DNA from: UBA2227 sp036677505
GTDB lineage: Bacteria; Bacillota_I; Bacilli_A; Erysipelotrichales; Erysipelotrichaceae
Length of the DNA: 64,000 bases
Assembly (NCBI GenBank): GCA_036677505.1
Contig: JAVBWK010000035.1
Location: forward strand, 1-64,000
Direction: 5' to 3'
Shown here piece by piece: positions 1-8,012 of this stretch (positions are counted from its first letter, which is position 1; each line of letters begins with the position of its first letter). The translations under genes and the position numbers were made by a program. The notes beneath the pieces are model-generated. The model ran no database searches. It had not been told where the DNA came from and saw only the letters and a list, made by a program, of their open reading frames with translations.

Positions 1-53
1 ACAAGGGCTTTGGACTGGTTGCTTCGGATTTGATGGCCATGTTTTCGGATTAA
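1..53 (+). CDS. C-terminal end of a probable IS256-type transposase (partial)
   Basis: Frame 3 of the window start reads KGFGLVASDLMAMFSD and then a TAA stop at 51-53. IS256/mutator transposases often end in a W-G-L-x-x-x-Q-L-x-x-x-F-x-D pattern, which this resembles. The stop lies about 60 bp from the putative IS terminus at 114, a normal spacing for the family. Only 16 residues are visible, so the assignment depends mainly on the adjoining inverted-repeat-like sequence. Confidence 0.4.
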   Translation, partial: KGFGLVASDLMAMFSD

Positions 54-114
54 TTTAGTAATCAAAGGCCGGATTGGGCTTACCTAACGTTTACACAAAA
101 TTCTTGACACTACC
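1..114 (+). mobile_element. Right end of an IS256-family-like insertion sequence
   Basis: Positions 90-114 read TTTACACAAAATTCTTGACA followed by CTACC. The reverse complement ends in TTTGTGTAAA, the layout of IS256-family terminal inverted repeats. A reading frame closing at 53 has the C-terminal look of a mutator-type transposase. The neighbouring gene starts abruptly at 115 without an initiation codon, as expected if the element inserted there. The left end and target duplication are outside the window, so the family call is an inference. Confidence 0.55.
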
Positions 115-788
115 AAAAGAAACCCTATTATGTTGGTGCAAATAATGTAATCATAGATCATGGTAAGAATATATTCGTATCAGATGGTGTTGTTAATATT
201 GAGTATTGGAATAAGGTTGTAGACAATAAAATACTATTTATCTTAAAAGAACCACACAGCCAAAAGAAAAGTGGTTCAATTACAGATTGGTTAAGTTACA
301 TGAACCCTCAGGGATATCCAATCTGGAATAGAGTAATTGAATGGACTTATGGCATTACAAATACAACAAAAGACGAAGTGGCAAGATTCTCGTCTGATAA
401 AATTGATTATAATGAAAACAATTTCTGGCTAAATAGTATCGCCATTTTGAATATTAAGAAATGCAACGGAGAATCAAGGTCAGAAGTAAAAATTCTTAAT
501 GAGTACGCAAAGTATGACAAACTTGAGATTATTAGACAAATTGAAATTATTAATCCTAAAATCATAGTTTGCGGAAATACGGGAAAAATTCTTGATGAAA
601 TATTGTTCGATCGAAAAATTAAAAAAAATGTTGAAAATGAAAATTGGTACTACATTGCTGACATATCTAGAGAGAAAAATATAGTATTAGATTTCTATCA
701 TCCTGCTATTCAGCTGAACAAATTACTTAGTTACTATACAATCACCAATATTTATCAGTTAGCTTTGAAAGAGCTGCATGGATCCTAG
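115..788 (+). pseudogene. 5'-truncated uracil-DNA-glycosylase-superfamily-like gene
   Basis: The frame is open from 108 to the TAG at 788, but no ATG, GTG or TTG occurs in it before the Met codon at 300. Residues encoded upstream of 300 look genuine (KILFILKEPH, then a Trp/Tyr-rich stretch), so the real start has been lost, apparently to the IS end at 114. The fold guess rests on the early ILFILKEP strand, the INPKIIVCGN strand and a late FYHPA motif in the place of the His-Pro loop of uracil-DNA glycosylases. A protein starting at Met 300 would lack the first strand, so function is doubtful. The gene is AT-rich like its downstream neighbours and may once have been part of the same island. 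Confidence 0.5.
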
Positions 789-790
789 AC

Positions 791-820
791 TTGTTATAGC
801 CTTGTTATTTTGATTATATA
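791..820 (+). promoter_or_regulatory. Putative promoter of the EVE-HNH gene
   Basis: TTGTTA at 791-796 and TATATA at 815-820 are separated by 18 bp. They lie about 35 bp upstream of the GGAGGG ribosome binding site (846-851) of the gene starting at 857. Composition alone makes chance matches likely in this AT-rich stretch. Confidence 0.35.
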
Positions 821-856
821 GTTGATGTTCGGAATAACTAAAATGGAGGGTAAAAA

Positions 857-2263
857 ATGAAAGAGTGGATCATAATAAATAATCCTCAGATGTTTGATAT
901 CGTTGGTGCTTTTCGTAAATACAATGAGATTGATTACAAACAGAGTACAAAGGTGTCAGTTGATGATATAGTGTACATTTATGTTTCTGCACCATATCAA
1001 GAGATAATGTATAAATGTATTGCAACGAAAGTTGATATGCTAGAACGAGAAATCGACACTAGCGAGTTCAACATTGATGACCACAATTATAGAAATTATG
1101 GAAGATACATGCAGATTAGACTACTTGAGGAGTATGATGGATTACTAGTATATGATGATTTATTGAAAAATGGTCTAAAATCTGTCCAAGGGCCGACAGT
1201 AGTTACTTCGCAACTATCTAGATTTATTGATGATACTATCTTCATGCATGACAAGCGTAGCAGCAAGAAAATAAACGTGTACTTTGTTTTTCAGAATATA
1301 AGCTATATGGAAGAGTCGACTGAAGGATACTTATGGGCTCCCAAAAAAAACCTTAGTGGCCACTTAGTAGCACATCACGATCTGATGAGAAAAGTTAGCA
1401 CTGGAGACTTCATCATACATAGTTATAATCGACATGTTGTTGCTATTAGTCGTGCACTGAGTAATGCGTATTCCTACGATAGATTTGATGAAGAGCATCA
1501 TTGGAATAGAGATGGGTGGCGTGTTAATACCGATTACTTTACCCTAATCAATCCAATTGACACAAAACCTCATGTTGAAAGACTGCTTGAAATTCAACCG
1601 AAAAGATTAGCACCTTTTAATAAAAGGAAGAGAGGTAATACAGGATATTTATATAATGCAAATTTCAAAATGCTTGATTACTTCGCTAGAGAAGCCTTAA
1701 GGTCGATGACACCAGAGATTGTTGAAAGCTTTAAGGGCTTCATTGAGTATAGAGAAAGAGAATTGATGGACGAAAAATTTCTTGATGATCTTTTAAACAA
1801 TGAAGTATCGGAATTGTTAGAAGAAGAAATGAATCCTGATATATATGTTCCAAGCCCAGTTGTTCGCCCATCTTCAATAAATTTGGGGGGAAGAAAATCG
1901 TACCCACGAGATAAAAAAGTATCAGCAAATGCCTTGCGTCGCGCAGAGTTCCAATGTGAGATAGATCTAACACATCCAAGTTTTAGACGTAGAAAAACAC
2001 TCAAGAATTACACTGAGCCACATCATATAGTGCCAATGGAATTTCAAGAGCAATTTGATGTATCATTGGACGTTGAGGCTAATATAATATCTTTGTGTAG
2101 CAATTGTCATAACCATATTCATTATGGAGTCGATGTTAATAATATACTCAAAATGATATACGATTCAAGAATTGACTTATTAAATAAAGCAGGAATCTAC
2201 TTGGACTTTGATACTCTGTGTAAATATTACAAGCTTGATCTAGATTTTAATAAAGCAAGGTAA
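857..2263 (+). CDS. EVE/PUA-like double domain protein with C-terminal HNH nuclease (putative modification-dependent restriction enzyme)
   Basis: The 468-residue protein has two PUA/EVE-like modules. The first spans about residues 1-135 (WIIINNP at the N-terminus, then DDIVYIYVSAPYQEIMYKC). The second spans about residues 140-255 (YLWAPKK and the GDFIIHSY strand). The C-terminus is an HNH nuclease: Cys367, His389-His390, and the C-x2-C-H-N-H cluster at 414-420. EVE domains bind modified bases, and fused to HNH they are typical of type IV-like enzymes that cut modified DNA. The gene has a strong GGAGGG site and sits 9 bp before the next gene, implying an operon. AT-rich composition and the nearby integrase suggest acquisition. 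The actual modification recognised cannot be read from the sequence. Confidence 0.75.
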   Translation: MKEWIIINNPQMFDIVGAFRKYNEIDYKQSTKVSVDDIVYIYVSAPYQEIMYKCIATKVDMLEREIDTSEFNIDDHNYRNYGRYMQIRLLEEYDGLLVYDDLLKNGLKSVQGPTVVTSQLSRFIDDTIFMHDKRSSKKINVYFVFQNISYMEESTEGYLWAPKKNLSGHLVAHHDLMRKVSTGDFIIHSYNRHVVAISRALSNAYSYDRFDEEHHWNRDGWRVNTDYFTLINPIDTKPHVERLLEIQPKRLAPFNKRKRGNTGYLYNANFKMLDYFAREALRSMTPEIVESFKGFIEYRERELMDEKFLDDLLNNEVSELLEEEMNPDIYVPSPVVRPSSINLGGRKSYPRDKKVSANALRRAEFQCEIDLTHPSFRRRKTLKNYTEPHHIVPMEFQEQFDVSLDVEANIISLCSNCHNHIHYGVDVNNILKMIYDSRIDLLNKAGIYLDFDTLCKYYKLDLDFNKAR

Positions 2264-2272
2264 CGAGGCAAA

Positions 2273-3484
2273 ATGGAACTAATTATTGATATTAAGAAAA
2301 TTCAAAAGTTACGAGAAATAATTAATAGCACACCAATTTTTTATGAGTCACCAGCGTTACGACCTCACTGGGACTTAATTTGTTCCTTCATGGATAGAGT
2401 TGAAGATTCTGCAAATAACCTGAATATGTTAAAGTTAGAAAGCGAAAGTACTCTGACGCAAAATAAAGTAATACTTTTCTTTGTGCACACAGAAATAATT
2501 CGCTCTTGTATATCTGTACTTTTAGATGAGCTAAAATTTAGTGACATAAATAAACAAAAGTCGGACATTTTTTGTGAAAAAGGATTTAATGAAGAAGGTA
2601 CGGATGACAAATACTTCTATCACTTAAGAAACTTATCATTTGCTCATGTTCTAGAGGTCAGTCATCGTAGTCCCTATTTAATTGATAAACCAAAAAAAGA
2701 GAGACTTTACTCTCCAATTATTGCAGATTCAGGTTCAGAGATTGTAATAAGCGTATATTCGACCGTCCGAGAAACATCGGAAGTTACGCCTAAGATTAGG
2801 AAGGAAAAATTATTTTCTTACACAATACGCAAGTATAGCACACTCGATTACATATCAACTCGACTTTTGGATATCGTAGAAAGCTATAACAGAGGTTGGA
2901 ATAATCAGAAAGTTCTAGTAGGTGATGACATAATAGATATGCTTCAACAATTAAGAGGTTTCTACGTTGAACGATATGAAAAGTACACAGTTGACTATAT
3001 AGACGATGTTATCAAATTAGTAAATTATAAGCCAACAATTGATAGGAATGTTGAGTTCGTGGAAGCCTATCAAGAATACTCACGAAATTTGATTATGCAA
3101 TTCATTGAAAACTTTAACGACAAAGATCCATCTATACACAATCACGAGTTTTATGATATCTTCAGTATGCCACGTGATATTGGCTTGCCCAATAATAATT
3201 ATGTTCTTGAAAAAATTCTTGTGTATTTAGATGAAGATGAATCTGGAGTAAATGACTATGATTTTGAGCCAAATACACTTTCAATTTTCAGGCATGATAA
3301 AGTTTATTTGGGTTTTGAGATGTTAAGAATTTTTAAAGACCAGTTTTCCGATCGGTTCATGACGATAGAGTATAATATGCCGTTCGACGAGATACAGATA
3401 TTAGTATATACTTCACTTTATAGTTATCACAATAACACAAATATTAGAGAAATATTCGAATCAATCACTAATCCAGAAGACTAA
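2273..3484 (+). CDS. Unrecognised 403-residue protein, possible HEPN-like element
   Basis: I do not recognise this family. It follows the EVE-HNH gene by 9 bp and is probably co-transcribed and functionally coupled. It is soluble, acidic and largely helical by appearance, without signal peptide or membrane segment. Around residues 115-131 the sequence YHLRNLSFAHVLEVSH contains R119-N-x4-H125, matching the R-(polar)-x4-6-H pattern of HEPN ribonucleases, preceded by a helix with TEIIRSC. That motif is short, so a HEPN role is only a hypothesis. The last 16 bp overlap, tail to tail, the 3' end of the integrase on the other strand. Confidence 0.6.
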   Translation: MELIIDIKKIQKLREIINSTPIFYESPALRPHWDLICSFMDRVEDSANNLNMLKLESESTLTQNKVILFFVHTEIIRSCISVLLDELKFSDINKQKSDIFCEKGFNEEGTDDKYFYHLRNLSFAHVLEVSHRSPYLIDKPKKERLYSPIIADSGSEIVISVYSTVRETSEVTPKIRKEKLFSYTIRKYSTLDYISTRLLDIVESYNRGWNNQKVLVGDDIIDMLQQLRGFYVERYEKYTVDYIDDVIKLVNYKPTIDRNVEFVEAYQEYSRNLIMQFIENFNDKDPSIHNHEFYDIFSMPRDIGLPNNNYVLEKILVYLDEDESGVNDYDFEPNTLSIFRHDKVYLGFEMLRIFKDQFSDRFMTIEYNMPFDEIQILVYTSLYSYHNNTNIREIFESITNPED

Positions 3485-4580
3485 TTATCTTATCTTCGTT
3501 TTCCTTAAGTAAATGTGTATATACCCTTAGAGTCATATTTATGTCTGAATGTCCTAGTCGTTTTGATACCGCCACGATGTTGGCCCCTTTGTTAATCAGA
3601 AACGTCGCATGACTGTGACGCATATCATGTAACCGGATCTTCGGTATCGGCTTTTCCCCGATGTCCTTTAGGTGCTGGTTACATTTTTTTATGCCGTTGG
3701 AGAAGTAACGTTGGATTGAGGTTGATGAGAGATCCTCGTAATCCCCAAACAGCAGGGGACCGTCCCGTTCCATCAGTGGAGCGATCATATCCAGGACATG
3801 CTGATTGAGCTGGATCTTCCGTCGACTCGAATTGGTCTTTAGGGATTTGAATTCCTTCTTGTATTGATGCATGGATTTATTGATGCTGACGCAACCATCG
3901 ACGATGTCTTTCTTCTCGATGGCCCGAGCTTCACTGCGGCGAACTCCCGTGTAATACAGGAAGGTAAAGTATGCTTTGTAAACAAAATGATCCACATGTT
4001 CAATGAGCAGCTTGAACTGATCCGGGGTCCAGACTTCACGCTCTTTGAATTCGGTTGATTTCAGCGGAATGATCTTGAGCAGGCGGGCATGATCCTTAAA
4101 TTCATAATAGTCATAACCAAACTTTGACACGCTCTTCAAAAGAAAAATGGCCTTGTTCCGATACCGGACAGCAGCCTTTTGACTTTCAATAAAGTTGCGA
4201 CACTCGAGGTAGTCACTGGGTTTGATTTTGGACATAGGGACATCCATCACCCGACCAAAGAAACGTTTCGCTACTTGGATGTACTTGTTGACGTTGTAGT
4301 CTTCGGCTTCATGCCGTTTGTTTTCGATGTATTTATCGAAGAGATCCCGGAAGATCATCTCTTTGACGGGTTCAGAAACTGCCTCAACTACCACCGGTTC
4401 TTCGATGACGGGTTCCTCTTGTTTTTCATATTGCTCGCAGCGATAGCTGGACTCATAGTTGAGCGCATCCCGCTTCAGTTTGAATCCCCGTTTGGTATGG
4501 GAGATTAATTTCCCATCTTCATTGAGATAGTTGACTTTGCAGTACCAGGTGCCGCGCTTTTCATCTTTGTAAATGGCCAT
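3468..4580 (-). CDS. int: Phage tyrosine integrase
   Basis: The 370-residue protein catalyses site-specific integration and excision. An arm-binding N-terminal domain (about residues 1-50, MAIYKDEKRGTWYCKV) is followed by a SAM-like core-binding domain (about 75-165) and a catalytic domain. Catalytic residues visible are R214 (TGVRRSE), K248, H318-x-x-R321 (LHDMRHSHA), H344 (RLGHSD) and Y354 (LRVYTHLL). The start is set at the ATG ending at 4580, preceded by GTGAGG; a longer frame from 4670 has no ribosome binding site and reads through a hairpin. The stop lies within the 3' end of the converging gene, so the attachment site may overlap this end. It belongs with the repressor upstream on the same strand. 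Confidence 0.93.
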   Translation of the reverse strand: MAIYKDEKRGTWYCKVNYLNEDGKLISHTKRGFKLKRDALNYESSYRCEQYEKQEEPVIEEPVVVEAVSEPVKEMIFRDLFDKYIENKRHEAEDYNVNKYIQVAKRFFGRVMDVPMSKIKPSDYLECRNFIESQKAAVRYRNKAIFLLKSVSKFGYDYYEFKDHARLLKIIPLKSTEFKEREVWTPDQFKLLIEHVDHFVYKAYFTFLYYTGVRRSEARAIEKKDIVDGCVSINKSMHQYKKEFKSLKTNSSRRKIQLNQHVLDMIAPLMERDGPLLFGDYEDLSSTSIQRYFSNGIKKCNQHLKDIGEKPIPKIRLHDMRHSHATFLINKGANIVAVSKRLGHSDINMTLRVYTHLLKENEDKIISLLD

Positions 4581-4657
4581 AATGTTGTACCTCACTTTAT
4601 TTTCTGCTAAAATTGATGTATGACATTCCTGAGTTCCCCCACAAAGGGAGTGCCACG

Positions 4658-4684
4658 AACCCCCGGACATAATCGGGGGTTTTC
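4658..4684 (+). terminator. GC-rich stem-loop between integrase and repressor
   Basis: AACCCCCG (4658-4665) and CGGGGGTT (4674-4681) form an 8-bp stem followed by T residues on the plus strand only. It would stop plus-strand transcription entering from the left, or reduce repressor-to-integrase read-through as a structured leader. No U-tract exists in the minus orientation. Confidence 0.5.
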
Positions 4685-4709
4685 TAAAACCAAACAGGGA
4701 AAGAAAAAT

Positions 4710-5348
4710 CTAGAAACTACGGGATGCGCAGCTCCAAACGAGCTTGCCTAATATCATCACTTGAACATCGTCATCGTCTTTATAAACTAAAGGTTTGTGA
4801 TCCGGATTGTAACTCTGCGGTTCAAGCAAAACACCATCCTTGATGCGGTAGTATTTCTTGAGCGTTGCATCCGATCCATTGACCAACACTGCTCCAATCG
4901 AACCATCATCCAAACTGGCCGTTTTTTGTAACACAGCGATATAGCCGTTAGGAATGACTTTATTCATGCTATCCCCAACCACCATCAAGCCAAACAGATT
5001 GGGCCGGGTGGCTAACCAGCTGGGAACTTCGATATGATCCAAAATATCTTCGATGGCCTCAAAAGGCTGTCCGGCCGAAATCTTTCCATAGACCGGAATT
5101 TTGGTCACCATTGAAGTCACTCGACTGTTGGGGATCATTGTAATGATATCCGTTCTTCCCAACAAATAGTCGATATCTACATTAAAGGTATCCGCCAAGA
5201 CTTCAAGCATCTCAAAATCCGGTTCCCTTTTTTCCATTTCATACATACTGATCGTGCTTTCACCCACATGAGCGGCTTGAGCCAACTCCCGTTGTGTCAG
5301 TTTCGCCACTTTTCTTAATTCCCGTAAACGTTCCCCAAAGGTTGCCAT
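4710..5348 (-). CDS. LexA/CI-like phage repressor with S24 autopeptidase
   Basis: The 212-residue repressor maintains lysogeny. Residues 3-65 are an XRE-type helix-turn-helix (RELAQAAHVGESTISMYE). The C-terminus is a LexA-like S24 peptidase: Ala92-Gly93 is the probable self-cleavage bond (SAGQP), Ser127 the nucleophile (GDSM) and Lys164 the general base. All are intact, so RecA-dependent induction by DNA damage is expected. A GTG at 5357 also opens the frame, but the ATG at 5348 is better spaced from the TTGAGGTG ribosome binding site. It is divergent from the Cro-like gene across a 220-bp control region. Confidence 0.9.
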   Translation of the reverse strand: MATFGERLRELRKVAKLTQRELAQAAHVGESTISMYEMEKREPDFEMLEVLADTFNVDIDYLLGRTDIITMIPNSRVTSMVTKIPVYGKISAGQPFEAIEDILDHIEVPSWLATRPNLFGLMVVGDSMNKVIPNGYIAVLQKTASLDDGSIGAVLVNGSDATLKKYYRIKDGVLLEPQSYNPDHKPLVYKDDDDVQVMILGKLVWSCASRSF

Positions 5349-5364
5349 TGTTTTCACCTCAAGT

Positions 5365-5396
5365 ACAGTTTAACACAATTTGTGGTTGTTTCAAGA
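5365..5396 (-). promoter_or_regulatory. Putative repressor promoter with operator-like palindrome
   Basis: On the minus strand TTGAAA and TAAACT are 16 bp apart. The spacer contains CACAATTTGTG (5374-5384), a perfect 5-1-5 palindrome suited to binding a dimeric repressor. Its position between -35 and -10 suggests autoregulation. No other copy of this palindrome was noticed in the control region. Confidence 0.45.
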
Positions 5397-5415
5397 AATT
5401 TCATCACCAACCGTG

Positions 5416-5445
5416 TTGACAAACGCCGTTGACCTCTTTTAGAAT
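5416..5445 (+). promoter_or_regulatory. Putative early rightward promoter (pR)
   Basis: TTGACA (5416-5421) and TAGAAT (5440-5445) are 18 bp apart, a near-consensus sigma-A promoter directed toward the Cro-like gene and early operon. It leaves a leader of about 115 bp before the start at 5572. Confidence 0.6.
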
Positions 5446-5571
5446 AGAAGCAACCCACGTGACGATATTTCTTCCTCGCTCGAGAGAGGGACGGACTATA
5501 CAACGTTGATCATCATGGATCAAACCCAACTCCCATGCATGAAGTTGATTTGCGAAAGGAGACCCCCACCA

Positions 5572-5787
5572 GTGGATAGAATGAAAATCGCCCAACGGTT
5601 GATCGAATGTCGAGGCAACCGTACCAAAGAAGAAATTGCCCAACAACTGAATATATCCGTCCGGGCCTTAGAATCGTATGAAGGTGCCCAGCGAACCCCC
5701 AGAGATGCGGTGAAGTTGGCTTTGGCTCAATGTTACGGACAAAGTGTAGAATCTCTTTTTTTTCAAGAAGAACATCACGAAATGTGA
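5572..5787 (+). CDS. Cro-like helix-turn-helix regulator
   Basis: The 71-residue DNA-binding protein is the first gene of the rightward early operon, in the position of Cro. The helix-turn-helix is KEEIAQQLNISVRALESYE (about residues 19-37), XRE-like. The GTG at 5572 is chosen because AAAGGAGA (5555-5562) stands about 9 bp upstream; the longer frame from 5506 lacks a ribosome binding site. It presumably antagonises the divergent repressor at the shared control region. Confidence 0.75.
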   Translation: MDRMKIAQRLIECRGNRTKEEIAQQLNISVRALESYEGAQRTPRDAVKLALAQCYGQSVESLFFQEEHHEM

Positions 5788-5799
5788 AGTGTTATCATT

Positions 5800-6051
5800 A
5801 TGAAGATCCTGTTTCAGCCGTATGCTTCCAAAAGCGACATACGCGAGTTGATGGGAGGGGTCCGGTGGGAAAGTGTATGCAAGGTGTTTGCGCAGTGCAA
5901 AAGCCTTGAAAACGATCCGTATGACTTACGACCCACCAAGGTTCCATCCCATCTGGTATTCAAAGTATTAGGCATCGATTATAGCTTCACCCTGCAACAA
6001 TACCGCAGCAGCCACCCATTGGGTGAGCCGGGAGATATTGGATGCACCTAA
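5800..6051 (+). CDS. Small putative DNA-binding protein of the early region
   Basis: This is an 83-residue protein 12 bp after the Cro-like gene. The segment SKSDIRELMGGVRWESVCKV resembles the first helices of a small winged helix, and the layout recalls excisionase-like or DUF3173-like proteins that open with a similar YASK-D-I motif. I am not certain of a family. Its position between regulator and recombinase genes suits an excisionase or regulatory role. It overlaps the next gene by 10 bp. Confidence 0.5.
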   Translation: MKILFQPYASKSDIRELMGGVRWESVCKVFAQCKSLENDPYDLRPTKVPSHLVFKVLGIDYSFTLQQYRSSHPLGEPGDIGCT

Positions 6052-6377
6052 GACTGTTAAAACAAACGATGGCTTCAAAGACCATCATCCAAACTTCGGA
6101 CTATAACAGCGAACGGACCATCCGGCAACTGCTCAGCCAGCTGCGCAAAGAAGGGATCATCTTTATTCCTTCCAAGCGGGGCAAGGGGATTTACGTTCGT
6201 ATTGATACCGCGCAACAAGACGAGATTGAGCAGTATGCCCAAGCGCAAAGCAGACACTTTAAAACCCAGTACTTCAACACGATGTTACCGATGAAAAAAT
6301 ACTTGAGTGATCAGAAACTCAAGGAGTTGTTTGGCCAATTGGAAGGGCTAGAGCAACCTTGCTCGCTGGATGAATAA
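6042..6377 (+). CDS. Small winged-helix-like early protein
   Basis: The 111-residue protein has a central segment (RTIRQLLSQLRKEGIIFIPS followed by a Lys/Arg/Gly-rich turn and IYVRID) that reads as a recognition helix and beta-wing. A GGGAG site precedes the ATG at 6042. The gene overlaps its neighbours at both ends (10 bp and 8 bp), so it is translationally coupled to the recombinase downstream. Function is unknown; a DNA-binding accessory for the recombinase or for replication is possible. Confidence 0.55.
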   Translation: MHLRLLKQTMASKTIIQTSDYNSERTIRQLLSQLRKEGIIFIPSKRGKGIYVRIDTAQQDEIEQYAQAQSRHFKTQYFNTMLPMKKYLSDQKLKELFGQLEGLEQPCSLDE

Positions 6378-7203
6378 AGAGCAGCTCAAGGACAAGTTGA
6401 TGGCGTACATCGAAGCCCAGCGACACATGGAGCGAAGTGCTCGCACCATCACCAAATATGCCCGGGACCTTGCCGTCTTCTTGGATTCTTTACCTGAAGG
6501 GGAAGAGATCCAAAAGAGTCATGTCTTGGCGTATAAGGAGCAACTTTGTCAAGGAATCTATAAAACCAGCAGTATCAATAATTACATCACCATCGTCAAT
6601 ACCTTTTTGAAATGGTGTGAAATGAGTGATGTCCGCATCCGGGAGATCAAGACCCAACAGAAATCCAGTCTACCCAACGTCGTCAGTGAGTCGGATGTTT
6701 CCCGACTCCTGCGACATGCCAAAAAGATGGGGAAGGATGAGCTTACCCTAATCATAAAAATCATCATTACCGCTGGCATCCGCATCAGCGAGCTGGAGTC
6801 TTTTACCGTACGCAATATTCAGGGATTTAGCTTCACCACCTATAACAAAGGCAAGGAGCGGGAGATCATCTTGACCCAGGAACTTGCGAGGGAACTGCGC
6901 AAATATTGCAAGGACCGTAACATTACGGAAGGCAAAATCTTTGCGATCAGCTACTCCACCATTCTGCGCCACATGAAGCAAGTGGCCGCCAACGCAAAGG
7001 TCAACCTGGAGCGGGTTCATCCCCACAGCTTTAGGCATTACTTTGCCAAGGAGTTTATGAATCAGTACAACAACGTCCTTGATTTGGCGGATATCCTGGG
7101 TCATAGTTCCCTGGAAACCACCCGGATCTATACCCGGTCCACCATCGATGAGAAACGACGAAAACTAGAAAACATGAAAGGAAGAAAACATCATGAACGA
7201 TAA
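6370..7203 (+). CDS. Second tyrosine recombinase (XerC/D-like)
   Basis: The 277-residue recombinase lacks the arm-binding N-terminus of the main integrase. An N-terminal SAM-like core-binding domain (1-100) precedes a catalytic domain with R138 (AGIRISE), K160/K162, H219-x-x-R222 (HPHSFRHYF), H245 (LGHSS) and Y254 (TTRIYTRS). All key residues are present, so it should be active. It lies in the early operon, overlapping the preceding gene by 8 bp, and is therefore expressed in the lytic phase. Resolution of phage dimers, DNA inversion or a helper role in excision are possible. A phage with two intact tyrosine recombinases is uncommon. Confidence 0.88.
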   Translation: MNKEQLKDKLMAYIEAQRHMERSARTITKYARDLAVFLDSLPEGEEIQKSHVLAYKEQLCQGIYKTSSINNYITIVNTFLKWCEMSDVRIREIKTQQKSSLPNVVSESDVSRLLRHAKKMGKDELTLIIKIIITAGIRISELESFTVRNIQGFSFTTYNKGKEREIILTQELARELRKYCKDRNITEGKIFAISYSTILRHMKQVAANAKVNLERVHPHSFRHYFAKEFMNQYNNVLDLADILGHSSLETTRIYTRSTIDEKRRKLENMKGRKHHER

Positions 7204-7229
7204 CCCCTTTCAACCCCGGAGGTGATCCG

Positions 7230-8012
7230 ATGGCTGCCGTCAAATGGATCAAACTGGTCTCCGATTTGTTTGATAATCGCAAAATCAAACAGATCCGTAA
7301 AATGACCGACAGTGATGCGATCATCGTCATCTGGCTACAAATCCTCTGCTTAGCCGGTCATACCAATGACAATGGCTTGGTCTACTTCTCCAAGGACATC
7401 CCGTATACCGATGAGATGTTGGCGACCGAGTTTGACCGACCCATTGCGACCATCCGATTGGCCCTAAGTATCCTGGTGAAATTTGGCATGATTGAGGTCA
7501 TAAACAACATTTTATTGGTTTCCAACTGGGAAAAATATCAGAATCAAACACGACTGGAAACGATACGCGACTACAACCGAGAGAAAAAAAGAGAATCTAG
7601 GAAGAAACGGGAACTTCTGTTACAAGATTTGTCCTTGACATGTCAAACATGTCAAGACACAGATATAGATATAGATATAAGAAATAAGAATAAGAAAAAG
7701 AATAAAGAAAGTATCGATGTTTTTCAACGCTTCGCCAAAGATGAGTTGGAGTTACTGAAGGCATTACAGGAATATGAACAAATGCGCAAAGGGATGAAGA
7801 ATAAAGCCTTGACCCCCAAAGCCAAAGAACTCTTTTGTATCCAACTAACCAAACTTAAAGAGAGTCAGGAAGACATCATAGCCTGCATACATCAAAGCAT
7901 TCTGAATAATTGGCTCAGTGTCTATCCACTGAAGAAAGGAGAATCCCATGCAAAAAGTGGAGGAAATCTTACCAACGACCGTTGGGGAGTGGAAGCCAAC
8001 GTCCAACTATAA
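7230..8012 (+). CDS. Phage replisome organiser protein
   Basis: The 260-residue protein opens with the Phage_rep_org_N type domain (about residues 1-125: AAVKWIKLVSDLFDNRKIKQ and later SNWEKYQNQTR), a winged-helix origin-binding module. A charged Lys/Arg/Glu linker follows (about 115-165), then a C-terminal helical region likely to contact the helicase loader. The start follows a strong GGAGGTGAT site. The internal run of alternating GATATAGATATAGATA near 7665 encodes Asp-Ile repeats. It overlaps the DnaC-like gene by 65 bp. The origin probably lies within or near this gene. Confidence 0.85.
   Translation: MAAVKWIKLVSDLFDNRKIKQIRKMTDSDAIIVIWLQILCLAGHTNDNGLVYFSKDIPYTDEMLATEFDRPIATIRLALSILVKFGMIEVINNILLVSNWEKYQNQTRLETIRDYNREKKRESRKKRELLLQDLSLTCQTCQDTDIDIDIRNKNKKKNKESIDVFQRFAKDELELLKALQEYEQMRKGMKNKALTPKAKELFCIQLTKLKESQEDIIACIHQSILNNWLSVYPLKKGESHAKSGGNLTNDRWGVEANVQL

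Noticed and set aside
4179..4508. 109-codon plus-strand frame opposite the integrase
   Set aside because: It is a shadow of the integrase coding strand without start signals or recognisable protein features.
7655..7700. Short tandem GATATA repeats
   Set aside because: They lie inside the replisome organiser frame and encode Asp-Ile codons in a charged linker; too few units for a CRISPR array or functional iteron claim.
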